NCBI GenBank assembly: GCA_014773175.1
Contig: VXCM01001414.1
Location: 77,194-141,193, forward strand
DNA length: 64,000 nucleotides
Origin: Lucifuga dentata
Taxonomy: Eukaryota > Chordata > Actinopteri > Ophidiiformes > Bythitidae
Direction of reading: 5' to 3'
In this document: positions 22,125 to 41,500 of the stretch, in pieces
Position numbering within the stretch: position 1 is the first letter of the stretch
Layout of the letters: the number at the start of each line of letters is the position of its first letter
Made by a program: the position numbers and the translations under genes
The notes under the pieces: model-generated
Seen by the model: only the letters and a program-made list of their open reading frames with translations
Database searches by the model: none
What the model was told of the DNA's origin: nothing

Positions 22125-25100
22125 CTGCTAGATAAATGGGAAAAGGGAGAGAAAACAAGTGAGTCATTTTTCAGTAGACTGTGTGTGGCTGCAACGCGCT
22201 GTGGAGCTTAAACCCTTAACAAACAACTCCTACTCTGTCTGATGGCTCCCCACCCCACAATCACACCACCAACACACAGCTGCACACACACTGCCTGGTG
22301 CAGATGGAGTTGCAAGCACAGAGCCATGCAGCGATGACAGTCAGACTGAGTTTATGTGCTGTGAAAGAAATCCTAAAATGTGACATCTTTAACAAAGAGA
22401 TGGAAGCAAGCCTCAAATTAAAATAAAATTACAGTGCCAGGGGAGTAAAAATACTGAAAACAGAAAGTGTACAAGACAAAACAAGATGAGAATAAAGATA
22501 AGAAAATGTAGTAAAAAAATAACAGGACAAAAGCAACAGAATGCAGTTTTTTAAAAACGGGTTGGTGCCTAGAAAGCAAGAGGAGGAATATTCCTTTAAT
22601 ATTTTGGCTTTTCATCAAAGGGTCAGCTCTGATAAACATAATGAGATGAAGCACAGAAATAAATGAGATGAGTTCAACTTCAATATGTTAAATTCTGCAA
22701 AGCAATGCATGACAAAATTACACTAACTCTCCTTATTAGCCTCCTGTGCCAAAGCAGCATCCTCTGCCAAAACTTTAGGGCCTCCAGCCAAAAGCAACAA
22801 AGTGTTGCCATCACTGAGATATAATCGCTGGAGGGGCACAGGAAGCTGAGATCAACAGAATTAAAAATCTGGGAATTATGCTGCCTTGACATTCCATGTT
22901 TTGTAGCTGCACAGAAACAGAATGTTTTATTGATGCTTAAAGATTAAATAATTCAAAATTTCCCTCATGCTTGAATGAACTTAATGCAATCCCTTCACTT
23001 TCTTCAGCCTGTTGAATGTCTAAAGGGGTTGGTTACATAAATGCATGCATGTACATGGGAATGATGTAATTGAGCCTGAGGTCTGCATGTTGGTGCTATG
23101 TCGATGAATCTGAACGTCTTGCCTCCCTTCATCCAGATGGTACCTTTATAATTTTGGCTGGCAAACGAAGAAAGCTAAGATCATCTGGCTTCCCCAGCCA
23201 ACGCTCCATATAATATCACATCTATTAATGAAATAATGATACCACTTTACTGTATTACAGTCAGATTCCAGGCTTGTATAAAATCCTCTTTCCTTAACCA
23301 GCGGAGGACCGGAGAGGAATCCAAAAAATAGAGCAGCAGCTTCTGGGAATCAAACTGCTTCATGCTGTGGGACTCAAAAATTAATCTGAATTCTGGTTGG
23401 CTTATATTTGACAATCTTACCTCTCTGCACTCCCACAGACATCCACAGTACCATGAAAGCAATGCAAAGCTGCCTGGCAGACTGGCACTGGCAGAGCAGA
23501 GCAGCGCCAACCATGCCTTAGCAACCGTCTTAGCAACAGAGGCAAAACGCTGCACGAACGGCTACAACTAAGATGGGTCCAACTAAATCTCCACACAGTG
23601 AAGGTTTCCATTGCTCGTCCTGAGATGATGTTAATCTGTTTCTATTCAGCTTCACGAGGCCACAAGTGTTTTCTAGTGATTTTCTGCTCATTCTGAATGA
23701 AAATTTGAAATTCTTCTATCACAAACTAGAAACATACAATGAAGATCATATAGGACAGAACAATTGCTTAATTGTGATATTATGAGATTTCTGTCCTGAA
23801 CTAGACCATATAAAGCAATCTTATACCTTTAGTTTTGTCTCTAATTCTGTAAAATGCTGACCATCTACCCACAGAGTGACAGGCTAAGCATTATATGCAA
23901 ACAGGATTTTCAGCTCTCTAAAGCATGACAAACAGCCAAACTGTCTGCGTAACTGATGTACAATCACTCTGAAAGTCATCCATCACAATATGCTATGGTG
24001 TCTAAAACAGCAAGACATTCTGAAAGCCTGGGGGAGGGTGGGGGAGGGTGGACTCATTTGGAAAGTAGATCTATTAGGAAAAAGAGACTTGGGCCATTTT
24101 AGCCTGGAGAGGATTAAAAGCTGTATTTCCTTTATCCAGATGGTCTACTTTAAAACAGCACAGAGAGGGTGCTAAATTCTCTTAATCCATCCTGCTCTAT
24201 TTGCCTTCTGATATTGTTTGTGCATCTGGAATAATGTGAAGCTGTTTGGTACATATCCCATAATGCACTCTGTCCTCTGGGTCTGTGCATATTGAGGTGT
24301 GAAGTTCTAATTTTTCCTGCAATTGTGTCACAAACTGATGAACTTTAAATCCACAGAGTATTGAGAACAAGAGCTTAACTGAGTATCCGTGTCCATATGG
24401 TCCATCTTTTATCATGTAGTTAAAAATGGAACAATTTTATTCCCATCTGAATAGCAAGCAATATTGATTGTTGTATTATAAATCATTTGATTAAGATCAA
24501 TATATGTATATTTTAGTTATATTCAGATACTTTGTTTTATGAGTGTAGACCTTAAATAACGGCAAAACCAGGGTACATCACCATCATCATCATGAGTGTG
24601 AGATCATTACTGACAGTGTCAGTAAGCAGCAGGCACAAAGCATGGCACCCACAGAACTATGAATTTTAATAAGTAAATTCTATGACATTAACAACTTACA
24701 ATATTTTATTTATTTTCCATTCATGTTTTATAATAGAACCACTGCCTTTGCCAAAGAGCCCTTGAAAATCTTTCTGTTTACCAGCTTCCCTTTGTTTCCC
24801 ATAAATTGCTTCAGACCACTTTTCATTGATTATCACAAAGCTTAAAAAGGTTTTCTGTTCTGATGATAATAAACACCCTGACGACAACAGCACATTTTTC
24901 TCATTGCCTTCCGAGTAGCTTTTACTTTCCTGTTTATGTAAAAGGCAACAACAGGGTTTTGTTTTGTTTCATACAGCGCCACCATGACTATGACAAATGT
25001 TTTCCTCTAAATCCTATGAAATGAGGAGCGCAGGGACGCCTAGAAATAAAGGCAGCGGAAGTGTAGGATGTGAAAATAGCGATGAAAACGTCAAAATCCA

Positions 25101-25314
25101 AACCTGATGTGATCAGATTTCACCTCGCATCACCCCAAAGATCTTTTAAGTGCGGACAAAATCTGAATAATACATAACAGACTCATTCCTCAACTTGTAA
25201 ACAGCATTTCATCAGTGCATATATGCTTCAAACCCTACAGGAAAACTACACGTGAAACGCAGTTAACGGTATGAACAGATCAGCGTCTTTATAATCGTGG
25301 AAATAAGTTCTTGC
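22125..25314 (-). other. sybu: Long sybu 5' intron
   Basis: No coding exon was recognised here. It contains a G-rich tract at 24029-24051 and a tandem CTTAGCAAC motif at 23517-23537. Confidence 0.55.
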
Positions 25315-25570
25315 CTTGATGTTTGATAGTGACTCCTCCAGCCCCGGAAGGATGCGCACGGATCGGTGAAGCACAAAGGGTCGTTCCGCTGTTTGTGGAG
25401 AAACGAGCAGCGCTCCGCTTGTTTGGATGTCTGGAACAGATCAGTGCGCAGGCGGAGAACACACACGACTGGATAAGAACCGAGAACTCTGACAACACAC
25501 GCACATCACGACCGCCATCCCGAGTGTGTTACATAACGCAGAAGACATTACTTAACCGCCGACTCTCCTC
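25315..25570 (-). other. sybu: Putative sybu 5' non-coding exon and promoter
   Basis: This stretch is richer in CpG and GC than its surroundings. In minus orientation it ends at CATCAAG followed by GCAAGA, a possible GC-type donor. It is the best candidate for the missing first exon and transcription start, but a standard GT donor was not found. Confidence 0.35.
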
Positions 25571-25714
25571 CATCAGGACATAAATGATGAAAGCAGCTGC
25601 AGGAGGCTGGTGCAGCATATAGCTGATATACATATGCTGATGTGTTTGGAAACCACAAATATGAAAATCTGATATGATGTCTTCAATTTTCAGGAGAAAC
25701 TGTTAATGTATCTA

Positions 25715-27035
25715 TGTTATTGTATGTAAGTTATATGGAAGATTATCAGGGACACAATTAAAATAAAAAAAAACAGAGTGAAATATAATACACACATTTG
25801 TGAAATACGTTTTCATTTGTATTTCATTTCCATACACGCATTTACTGTCATAATTAAGTGAAAAACATATGGTATANTTTTTTTTTTTTTTTTTTTTTTT
25901 TTTTGAATGATTGAATTCATTGTGACATGAAAAATCAGATCGATAAAAAAAAAGATCAGGGAGTTTTTCATTTCACTGTTGTCCAGCAGGGAGCAGCATA
26001 GACATGCCAATACTAAATGCAAAGCCCTCNTTTTCATTTCACTGTTGTCCAGCAGGGAGCAGCATAGACATGCCAATACTAAATGCAAAGCCCTCTCATT
26101 TCTTTTTCTGAAACCTCTGCTTTATCAGTGCCACAAGGAAAAAGAAAGCAGTCTAATCACAACGTGGGGGCGGAGCTTAAGGCACAGTGTGTTCTGATTG
26201 TTTGCATTAGCAATGATTTGATATTATTCTGAGTGGAGTGGTTATAGAGAGAATAGGGGACATATAAAACTATCCCAGGTGATGATTTTCCTCAACAAAC
26301 AAAATGAGCTTTACAAACAGCAGGAACAAGTTAGCCTCATGCTAACAGTTTGAAGATGCAGCTGGGACATGAAGGGACATACATTACCAGTCTGATTGAC
26401 TGGGCTGGTCTCCCATACACATTCCTATTCCTATTACCTCCATAATCAGGTTCTTGGAAATGCAGATTACAGAACCAAAAATTGCGAACCTCTACAGTGT
26501 CAAATCATGGCTAACTGTGTGTTCTTGTACTTGTTGCAACAGAGCCGCAATCTCATCCTTTATTCTCTCCTGTCCCGACATGATCGCAATCACTTGAAAA
26601 TGTGCGTTCAGAACAAACCATGCCTTAAGCTCCGCCCCCATACTGTGATTTGACTTTCCTTGTGAAACTAATAACACAGCAACTTCAGAAAAAGAAATGA
26701 GAGGACTTTGCATTTAGTGTTGGCATGTCTATGCTGCCCCCTGCTGGACAACAGTGAAATGAAAAACACCCAATCTTTTCTTTTCACCGTACTGTGATTT
26801 GATTGCAATGTGGCATGAAAAATACATGTCACAATGAAAAGAATTAATTCAATCATTCAAACAAACAGTACACAGTTTGGCACTATACCATATATTTTTT
26901 CACTTAATTATGACAGTAAATGCATGTATGGAAATGAAATACAAATAAAAACATGTATTGTATTTCACAAATTTCACTTTTTTTAAATTTATTTTGTGTC
27001 CCTTATAATCTTCCATAAATTTACACTCCATACAT
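25715..27035. mobile_element. Large foldback (inverted-repeat) element, about 1.3 kb
   Basis: A left arm of about 470 bp (about 25715-26188, with a T-run gap at 25877 and an artefact at 26030) is complementary to a right arm (about 26618-27035). Shared blocks include TTTACTGTCATAATTAAGTG, CACTGTTGTCCAGCAGGG, AGCATAGACATGCCAA and GGGGGCGGAGCTTAAGGCA. About 430 bp of unrelated sequence separates the arms. No transposase was seen. The exact ends and target duplication could not be fixed. Two oppositely inserted copies of one repeat are an alternative. Confidence 0.7.
25965..26095. other. Assembly artefact: 65-bp duplication around N at 26030
   Basis: Bases 25965-26029 are repeated exactly at 26031-26095 with a single N between them, inside the left arm of the foldback element. 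Confidence 0.85.
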
Positions 27036-29394
27036 ACATTCATCTTTGTATATTTGTCTCACACATGTATTTAACACATGGCCACAATCGGGAAAGAGTA
27101 TTCTTAAGAGTATTCATAAATACTTTATCTAAAATTTAATGGTGGATGTGCTCATCATAGGATAAAAAAAGATTGGAGTCTAAATTATGAAATGTGTTGC
27201 CTGAATGTAATTGTCAAAACATTTAGTTCAGTAATCATAGATGGAACATATAATCTTTCCACCAGGCTATATATATATTCATTCATATTCTCTCTCTCTC
27301 TCTCTGTTAGCTCTCCATGGTACTGAAACCAGGGACGCCTCATTCGGCTGCACTGTAATTTTGAAGGCGTCATGTTTACACAAATCCGTGTCAATGATTG
27401 AAGAAAGAGTCATTAGATTCCACACTGATAATCAATATAGCTCCTAGATATGAAATGAGAGACATCTTTTCAATAGAACAGCCTATATTTTAAGATTTTT
27501 TTTTTTTTTTATTTATCTCACCATCATCTGTTTTAAGTGCATCAAACTGGATTCATGACACTGCACAGCATTCTGGGAAATTGGCTGATCTTTAGCATGT
27601 GACAGCAATCTGTTTTCTTTTCCACTGAGGCCCTCTGCTGGAACATCACAGATACCACCTTAATGGTCATCTATGAGCTGCTGTACTGCATCTCACAACT
27701 TTCAACCAAACCACCAAAATTTTATTATTTACATTAAACTAATTAAAATAGTCAATTTTTACGTGCTATTTTGTCACCCAGTCTAAATGTCATTTTGTGG
27801 ACAGTATCAAACACAAGTTGGAAAATGAATGAGGTCAAATTTACAAGTAAAAATGACCCAGAACGCCTCAGTTACTTCAGCTTCTTGGCTTTTTGTGTAT
27901 ACAGCATAGACTGGACTTGATGTTGCATTCAGGAAACATGGAAAAGCAATATTTTTTTTTTCTTGAAAATTTTAGATTGGCTACATTTTATCTCAGATTT
28001 TATAAATTAACACTGTATATCCAACTTCCTGAGTTGGTAATGATATATTCTGTTCAGATTTGAGACTGAATTAACCACTTTTGATATCAACACTGAATCA
28101 AATGACCATGTAATGTGAAACTGTCACTTATAGCGACAAATCCAGAGAATTATCACCTTGCAGCTCAGCTTTTAGCCTTTTTTTTTTTTTTTTTTTANTT
28201 TTTTTTTTTTTTTTTTAACTCATTCTTTGGTTGTCAAACTTACTGTATGGTTGTTTGGAGCTGCTCTCATCAACTTTGTTTCCAGCTTTTAAAAGCAGTA
28301 TAAGTCCAAGACCTTGAAGACTACCTGGCGAAGAAATTGAGCATCTAATAAGCTGTGACCAGGACAACACCCAATAAAACTGACATCACCTTCCCCCAAG
28401 GATTACTGTAATATTTGAAATCCTAACATGAACAATGCATATTTGTAATTGTAAAAGCCATGAAAGATGGAGCACAGAGAGTGGATTCAACATAAAATGT
28501 CATATTTATTGCAAAGCTGTAGTCAAGATAAAGGCTGCCAAAAAGAGGGTTCATTAATTAAAAACTACAATTTTACTATAACAACAGTTACAGTTAAAAG
28601 TAGCCTAAAAATCTGAATGGCAGTAATGACTGACTGAAGGAAATGCAATGTCTTTCATTGAGCATAATACCACAAAGCTCTCTTGTGGCACTAAAGCTGC
28701 AGGAAAGGCAGCAACCAGCAGGAGAAGCTAAAGACCCAGAGATTTACCACCTACCCACACACCCCCACATCCACACACACCTGCAGACATCAACTTTATG
28801 CAAAGACTGATACAATAAAAACAAAGTGTCCAGTCCACTAACATCATGCAGGGAACCCAACCCTCTCCCCCAGCCAGGCCACCCCAGAGTAGAAAAGAAT
28901 AAAGATAAGTATAAGAATAATTTGAAGTGCAAATGGTTTGTTACAAAACAATATAACTGAAACAATGATGAGCCAGAAGAGCAAATATGAAATGAACATT
29001 CAAAGAAACATCCTCTACTAGTTCTACAACTCCTTTGCCCTTCTGTTAGAAGCATAAATTTTGAGTAAAAACAGCTAAAACAATCAAGAATACAGCTGAA
29101 AACGATCATTAGTTGCAAACCTGCCTGTAGCAACACTAATTGAACCCATCATCTGAAAGAGTGTAAATCAAGCAGGACAGCTGAACTGACTCAGAGGAAA
29201 GGAGAGTTTACAACAACATATGCAACAAAAAGCCCTAAAATTAGGCTAAAGAACATTAAAAGCAGTTATTTAGAAAGAACAAAGAGGACGCAGCACACAA
29301 CATACCTTCATACTACACACTGACAAGCCCAGCCAGAGCAGGTATGCTCAACCTGGCTTTTGACCAGTTAATGGAGAGGTGTGAGGCACAGGAC
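27036..29394. other. Intergenic, sybu-gdf6, left part
   Basis: AT-rich sequence with a short CT run at about 27289-27306 and an N-broken poly-T at 28179-28216. No gene was recognised. Confidence 0.5.
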
Positions 29395-29398
29395 TTAA

Positions 29399-29983
29399 AG
29401 GACCATACCATTGATTCTGCAAGTTTGAGCCCAATAAATACTACCTACCTACATGTTACATTACTGCCAACCATTTTCCAAAACATAAAACCATTTTCAT
29501 TTTATTCTACAAAATCCCTTAATCTTTCAAAATCAAATGTTCAGGTGATACACCCACCTTAAAATTCAGTTTCACCTGCTCATATTTAAGCATGACTATA
29601 GTACGCACGGTCATTAATTTCTTGGTAAAAGCCATTTTCTCCTGTGACTATATTCATTGGTGAAGACATATATTGTCTTCTGTGTTGAAGCCATGCTGAA
29701 ATGCTAAAATTACATTACTTTGCCAAAAAAAAAAAAAAAAAANAAAAAAAAAAAAAAAAAAGTAGTAGGCTTTTTGTTCACGTGATGATTACTTGTCTCA
29801 AGCACGTTTCAAGTCTCTACAAGTTGATTTTTAACTGAAACAAACAACTGTCTGGAAGGTAGGACAAACAATTCTAAAATTTACCGCTCCAGCAGTATGT
29901 TCTGGAAAATGGTTGTCAGTAATGTAATGTAGAATGCAGATTGTATTATTGGGCTCAAACTTACAAAATCACCATTTGGTCCT
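29399..29983. mobile_element. TTAA-flanked foldback MITE, copy 2
   Basis: It starts AGGACCATACCA and ends TTTGGTCCT, with TTAA on both sides (29395-29398 and 29984-29987). It shares with copies 1 and 3 the GAGCC(C/T)AATA inner block, the TTTCCAAAA block and the terminal inverted repeats. A poly-A run broken by an N at 29743 lies inside it. Confidence 0.78.
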
Positions 29984-29987
29984 TTAA

Positions 29988-31300
29988 CAAGTCCCTACTC
30001 TAATTCTGATGAAGTACTATTTGTGGCAGTGGAATCCTCCCTGTTACAAAGCTAAAGATCTGATATTTACTCATGAGCTGGCGGAAACAAAAATGGAGCT
30101 GACAGGACACTGATGATCTGAGTGACATTCATCAGGTAGACAGAAATATAAGTCCAGAGGGTTGCTAATACCGCTCCATGTCTGCTGAATGTCTGAATAG
30201 GCAATTACTTGATAACACATTAGTTACATTAGTCTTCTGCCACCTACCAGCCAAAAATGGACTAATGTGGTTTTAACAAATTAAATCAATGACTTTCATC
30301 ACATTATACAACTGTGTTCACAACCTGTAACTTTTTGCATTTTTCATCAATAGTTGACTGAAATTTTGGGTTTGTTGTAAAACTTGGACACACTTCTGTA
30401 TATGTGTAGGTTTTTTAAAACCTTGCTGGTAGTGATTACACTTTCAGAAATCTATTATATTGATATGAGCGGCTTCTTCTTCGTCTTCTTCTTTTTTTAT
30501 TTTATTTATTTATTTTTGTTTTACTAATTCTTAAAGCGAGCTAAGTTTTTTCTGGATTACATAAACACAGCATATACTTTTTCTAGTATTTTGTTCTTTA
30601 CATGCGGTTACTAACAAAATCACCAGAGGTCACTATAGTCATTTGAATTACATCTGATGCATTTGAATGACTGATACAAGCTGAATGTTTTGGGTAAATT
30701 GTGTTCACACCATCAGGCTGCATTTAATCACTGAATCTTCAGCCCTCTGGTTATTCAGTCCTGCTGCTTCTGAAGAGCTTACTGATTCTCTGGTCTTCCA
30801 TCCAAATGGACCAAATCTGATTTTTTTTTTTTTAGCCAATATTTTTATATAATTTACTGAACATTCAGTGTAAAAGTGGACAATATCCATTTTTGCTGCT
30901 CCTACACAATAAATATTTATGTACTTAATTGCGCACTGTTGCTTCCTGAATTTCTTCTGTGCGTAAAATCTAATGGAATCGGGTTTAATGTGTGCTTGGA
31001 AGCTTTCAGCCTGTCAAAGACTTTCTGATTAGGATGACAATAAATCTATTTAAGCTTTTCTGAAAACTGTGTCATCATCATGTTGTGCCTTCTAAATTTG
31101 TCAGTTGCATTAAGAGGCTTGACAACGTCCTAATGATGATCAGAATTTTGGCCAAACTTGGTGATTTAAAGGATGAGGGGAAGCAAAACTATAGTTGAAT
31201 TTGACTGGCAACTGAGTTACTAAATGTTATAAAATAAACTTTTGTTCTCATATCTGTAATCGAGAATTTCTCAATGCAGGATGAACAGTTCAGGTGTTTG
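29988..31300. other. Intergenic and gdf6 upstream region
   Basis: AT-rich sequence with no coding exon recognised. CpG density rises from about 31320 toward the gdf6 start, consistent with a promoter and 5' UTR, but no TATA box or start site could be assigned. Confidence 0.45.
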
Positions 31301-31652
31301 CTTCTAAAATAGCAACAAAAACCTTCCCGCGTGGATTCCTGAGTCTGGTATCTCACGCAGTGGCGGTCACTTGAGTCTAGCGTGCGTCTGTCTGGGGGTC
31401 CGTGACACGGAATGGTTTGGGAAGCCCTGCACTGTGCGGTCATGTGGGCGTGTTTCTCTCGGCCCAACAGTCTCCGCTCTTGTGTGAAGTCCAGAGCGCA
31501 AAACGCACTTCTTCTGGTGCGACCGGGGAGCGCAAAAGTACAGCAGCTCTCCGAGCCTGACGCGCACAACCATCTCCAGCTCTGGTGGCCCCCGATTCCA
31601 ATTTCACTGCACGGGGAAGAGTTTCTGAACATCTTCCGGTGACTCTCCAGCC

Positions 31653-37175
<5,523 letters not shown>

Positions 37176-37474
37176 CGGCCCTTACACATTCAAACATAAA
37201 CCTCCTTTTAAAACAAAAAAANAAAAAAAAAAAAAAAAAAAAGTCTAGAAGAGTCCCAGGTTGAAGATGCAAAGTTTGGAAGGGGTCTGGAATGCCTTAA
37301 CGCATGGCGCGCCTCGTCTTAATTCAAAAGGGATGAATACAAGCGATATCTGCTGTTTATTCGGCCCGTTCAGACTTATTAAAGTCAGGAGAATTCTTAA
37401 AGTGTTACACATTCTTTTCCAACCACGCAGCAAGTCATCACTCATCAGACAGGCTTCTGTTTCCAAGCCAGGGG

Positions 37475-37512
<38 letters not shown>

Positions 37513-38540
37513 TGTCCATATGGCACAGGGAATGGGTACATGGTGACTGATCACCAAGGCAAGATGGGGTCTATTAAGTCCACGCGTGCACCTGTTCGTG
37601 TTGAGGCCGGAGGACAGTGGGTTGGGCAGGACTTTTGTGGGCATGCGCACCCAGGCTGTAGTTGCCACTGTCCAGCTGGAATCGTTACAGGTCCGATCAA
37701 GTGCTTGTTTTACAAAAAAAAAAAGGTGAATGTCTGATCCACACACGCACACACCACACACACACACTGGTCTGATGAAAAGTGTAATACCTTTAAGAGA
37801 TTTTCCCCTGACTGGAAACCAGTCTGGAGGTGCGCAGGTGGGAGAAGCGTCGTGCGTCTTTTAGGACAGAAGGACAGTGAACATGAAGGACACCAAGCCA
37901 GATCGTGCATCTGTCCAAAGCAGACTGACTGAGGGACCCTGTTGGAAAAGCACACATCACTGAAGCAAACTTTTTGCTCAAAGTCTGCATCTTTACGAAA
38001 TGCACTTCCACAGCTGACTGCGCTGAGGACGCGCGTCAGACAGAGTTTTGTCTTCTCTGATAAATTGACTGACGGAAAAAAAAAGACTCGCAAACGAGAC
38101 AATATTTAAATGCACATTAGCTTTGAATGCACTGCTGTTCATTATTTTGTAAATATTTGTACAGTGGAGAACTTTACAAAGTGCAACGAATGAAGAAATG
38201 AGAAAGCACATTTCTTTGTAAATATACAAATGCACTCAAATCGTTATAATTTCTATTCTATAATTATTTTATTATTTGTGATGTACAGAGTTTCATGATA
38301 ATCATATATTTCTTACATTGATAAGAGTAATTTAAGGTGTATTCAATATTTTTTGCAGAGGGTGGAAATACCATTATTCATGTCTACCTCATAATTACAT
38401 ATAGGATCTGAGTTTGAGGTGCATTCAATTAGAGTGTAAAGAGCTTTTACAATGATATATAAAAATCATTTATATACATATATTACTGGATAATATTCCA
38501 CACCATTACTGTACAAATAAAATCCAAAACAAATCCACCA
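37176..38540 (+). other. gdf6a: gdf6 3' UTR with polyadenylation signal
   Basis: It runs from the stop to AATAAA at 38516-38521. It holds an N-broken poly-A (N at 37222), a GA microsatellite at 37479-37510 and AT-rich distal sequence. The end point is inferred from the signal. Confidence 0.55.
37479..37510 (+). repeat. (GA)n microsatellite
   Basis: About 16 GA units in the presumed gdf6 3' UTR. Confidence 0.9.
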
Positions 38541-41500
38541 GGCTTGCACTTCTGATGATTAATTCCACCCTAATTTCTCTGAGTGGGCTTCTGACCCTGA
38601 AGGCATCATTTCATATATGTCAAGAGCTTTAATCTTCAAACTACATAAGATGATTGTGGAACATTTTCTATAAGAAATAAGAGATCAGAGTATTTGTATT
38701 TTTTTTAATTATATAGTCTAAATAACATTTCATAGCTTTATTCTCAACCCTACAACATGCACATATAATAAAATGACTCGATATCTTTTCACTTATTAAT
38801 TATGCTTGAATTGTTAATAGAAAAGCATGGTCTTTGTTATAAATTGGTTAGAATTAGCTGATAATGATTTTTCAGAAATAAAATATATATGGTAGGTATT
38901 TTCCTTTTCAATGTAGGTATAGAGACATTATAAAGTTTAAGTTTTAACAGAAGAGACACCAGAATCAGTTAATTTCAGGATAAATATTATGTGTCCATAC
39001 AAAGTGTACACTTTGCCTTCAGGTATAGAGTTTAATGGGGTTTTTTTTTTTGCCTTTGTAAAGTCCACAGTTCTCTTTATTGAGGATTCGGCTCAGGGTT
39101 TCTAAAAAAAAAACAAAAAACAACCATATGGTGACCATCCAAGTAGAAGGAAATAGGCTGACTGTCACTGATATGGCACTGAATGTATGAACTCCAACTA
39201 TTTCCCAATGAATTAGCCAGCCTGGGTCAAGTTTACTTAACACTTTAATGTTTCCCAATCTGTGGATGAAAAAGTTTGAAAGAAGGGATTGCTTCCATAT
39301 AGGCTATCGACCTTGGCCTGGAAACAATTAGGAAATTGCTTTGAAATGTTATATGTTGTCCAGGCTCTTGTACAGTATCATGTCACTCCCCACATGTTTG
39401 CTGGGGGAAACAGAGGATGCTAAGTGCACTCTTTAGCAGTCACTGCAAATGACTGACACAACAACCATTCCCCTGAGTATAACCAAATGGCCCTTCAGGC
39501 TACGTCTGGAACACCATCACCAGGATGCTATGTGCTACTACGAGCCACGCTGCCCCTCCTGCTCACTAGTGCACGTTGTGGGGTCCTTGTTGTGAGTTTC
39601 TCCAAGTGGGGGGGATGAGGACTTTGCAGCTGATAATGGACTGATAACTTATAATGTTGCATGATTAAGCAAAGACATGAAATACAGCTCTATGGTAACT
39701 TGTAATTTTTTTTGATTTATACTTATTTGACAAGCTCCCCGGTCTGTTGGGCTCTGGCCTGTAGGTGAGGCAGAATGTAAGGGAACAGTTAAATGGTGAT
39801 GAAAGGGAAAGGAATGCTTTGTTTACTCGCCTCAATCCCTCACTCTTGAGTTAAATGTTCCTATAAAGTTCTTCATTGTCTCTCCACGCTCAGAGAGCAG
39901 AAGAGAGCCGTGTTTATTTGAAACTTCTTCCTAATATATTAGTTTAAGCAAACTGAAATTGGCAAAGGGACGGACCCTTTTCATCAGAAATGTGGAGAAT
40001 GTATAACACAAATAGTCTTGACACCCCACATCTGTGCATGAAGGCTCCTCTTGGAGATCTGTAACACATTGGTAGGCTGCATAAGTGAAGATCTACAAGG
40101 TGAAAACCTGGGAGTCCATCCAAGATTTAGAAAATGTCTTAGCATATATGGAGAAATAAACGTTCCTCATACTTAACTTCACTGTTATCTGTGATGTCCT
40201 CATCAGTGACAGGAAAGGCATTAATCACGCTGATCCTTCAGACAGCAAGGACCTTTAAGAAAGCAAAAATATGTTAAATGGGTATTAAAGAGAATTAGAA
40301 AATATATTGTGAAGATCTTGTGCTTTGATCTGCGCTGATAAAACTTGAATGCAGATGGGGAAGAGAAAGGAAAAGCTTGGATGTTGCCCAGGCTTGACTT
40401 TCAAACCAGACTGCGCTACTGATGACATCCACCAAGAATTTATTTATTGTGATTTTCAGTGTCTGTTCCTCTCCTCATGATTTTTTTTTTCTTTTTTTTG
40501 TTTCCTGCCTCTAGAGGGTTCCCTCCTTCTCTGGTTTCTTCCAGTTCCCACCATTATAGCTTGCAGATACTGTCGTTCCCCCTATAATAAAAGCACAACA
40601 CCTTTCTCCATTCAACACCACAGGCCAATGCAGATTCAGATAGGAAAGACACACCCACACCCTATCACACACACTTTTGCTAACTTATAGGCCTACAGTA
40701 TGTGTGTGTTCACAAAAAAGAGCAGAAGGGCAGCAGAATATACAGGTGGACAGATGAGTGGTGCAGAAGAGCAGCAGATGCCTGGACTGACCCCTTTCAT
40801 TGAACCACCAGCTTCAACACAAAAGCAGGGGCGGACCCAAACATTAAATACACTTGCTTGTGCCTTAATGCCAGAGGTCACATTTTTTCTTTCGATTCTT
40901 CTTTTTCAAACTTAAATCCATCAAAGTGTCATCACAGAGAAAGCTCGGTTTGAAAAATGTGAAATAACTCTTCAAATGAGAACCAAAACTGGAAAGATTT
41001 CTCATTTTATTAGAGTAATGGTTGCACTTGGCAGCTGCTGTTGAAGCAGAGACAGATAATAAACCCGGACAGCGGAACCTTAGTGTAACAAAAGATCAGG
41101 GCAAGACCATACGGTAACAGGAAGACAGCAGACACTTCACCATAGATAACCTGCTAATTGCATTAAAGCCACTCCCAATTGGGCTGTTGAAACATGAGAA
41201 TAAATCCATCAGTGACGCCATTGTATTAAACCTCACTTGCAAGGTTGTGGAGCAAAAGTTATTTATGGTTTTTTATATCACGGAAAAATCTGGAGATTTA
41301 TCCAAAAAAGCATCAGAAATGAGGAAAACAGAAAAAGATGCAGTCAAGTTAATAGATCTTTTCAGAATACCTGTCCAGAGGAGCCTGTTTCTTTCTGTTT
41401 ATTTTCTAAAGGAATGTCTGAGGGTGCCCTTTCACCCCTTCTCATCCATTTACTGGCCCTGGTCTATGTTACAGATGGTGACCTAGGTCCGAGCCATCCC

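Noticed and set aside
25813..26197. Frames containing a repeated HLVLACLCCSLLDNSEMK segment
   Set aside because: The repeat comes from the 65-bp assembly duplication inside a non-coding foldback element.
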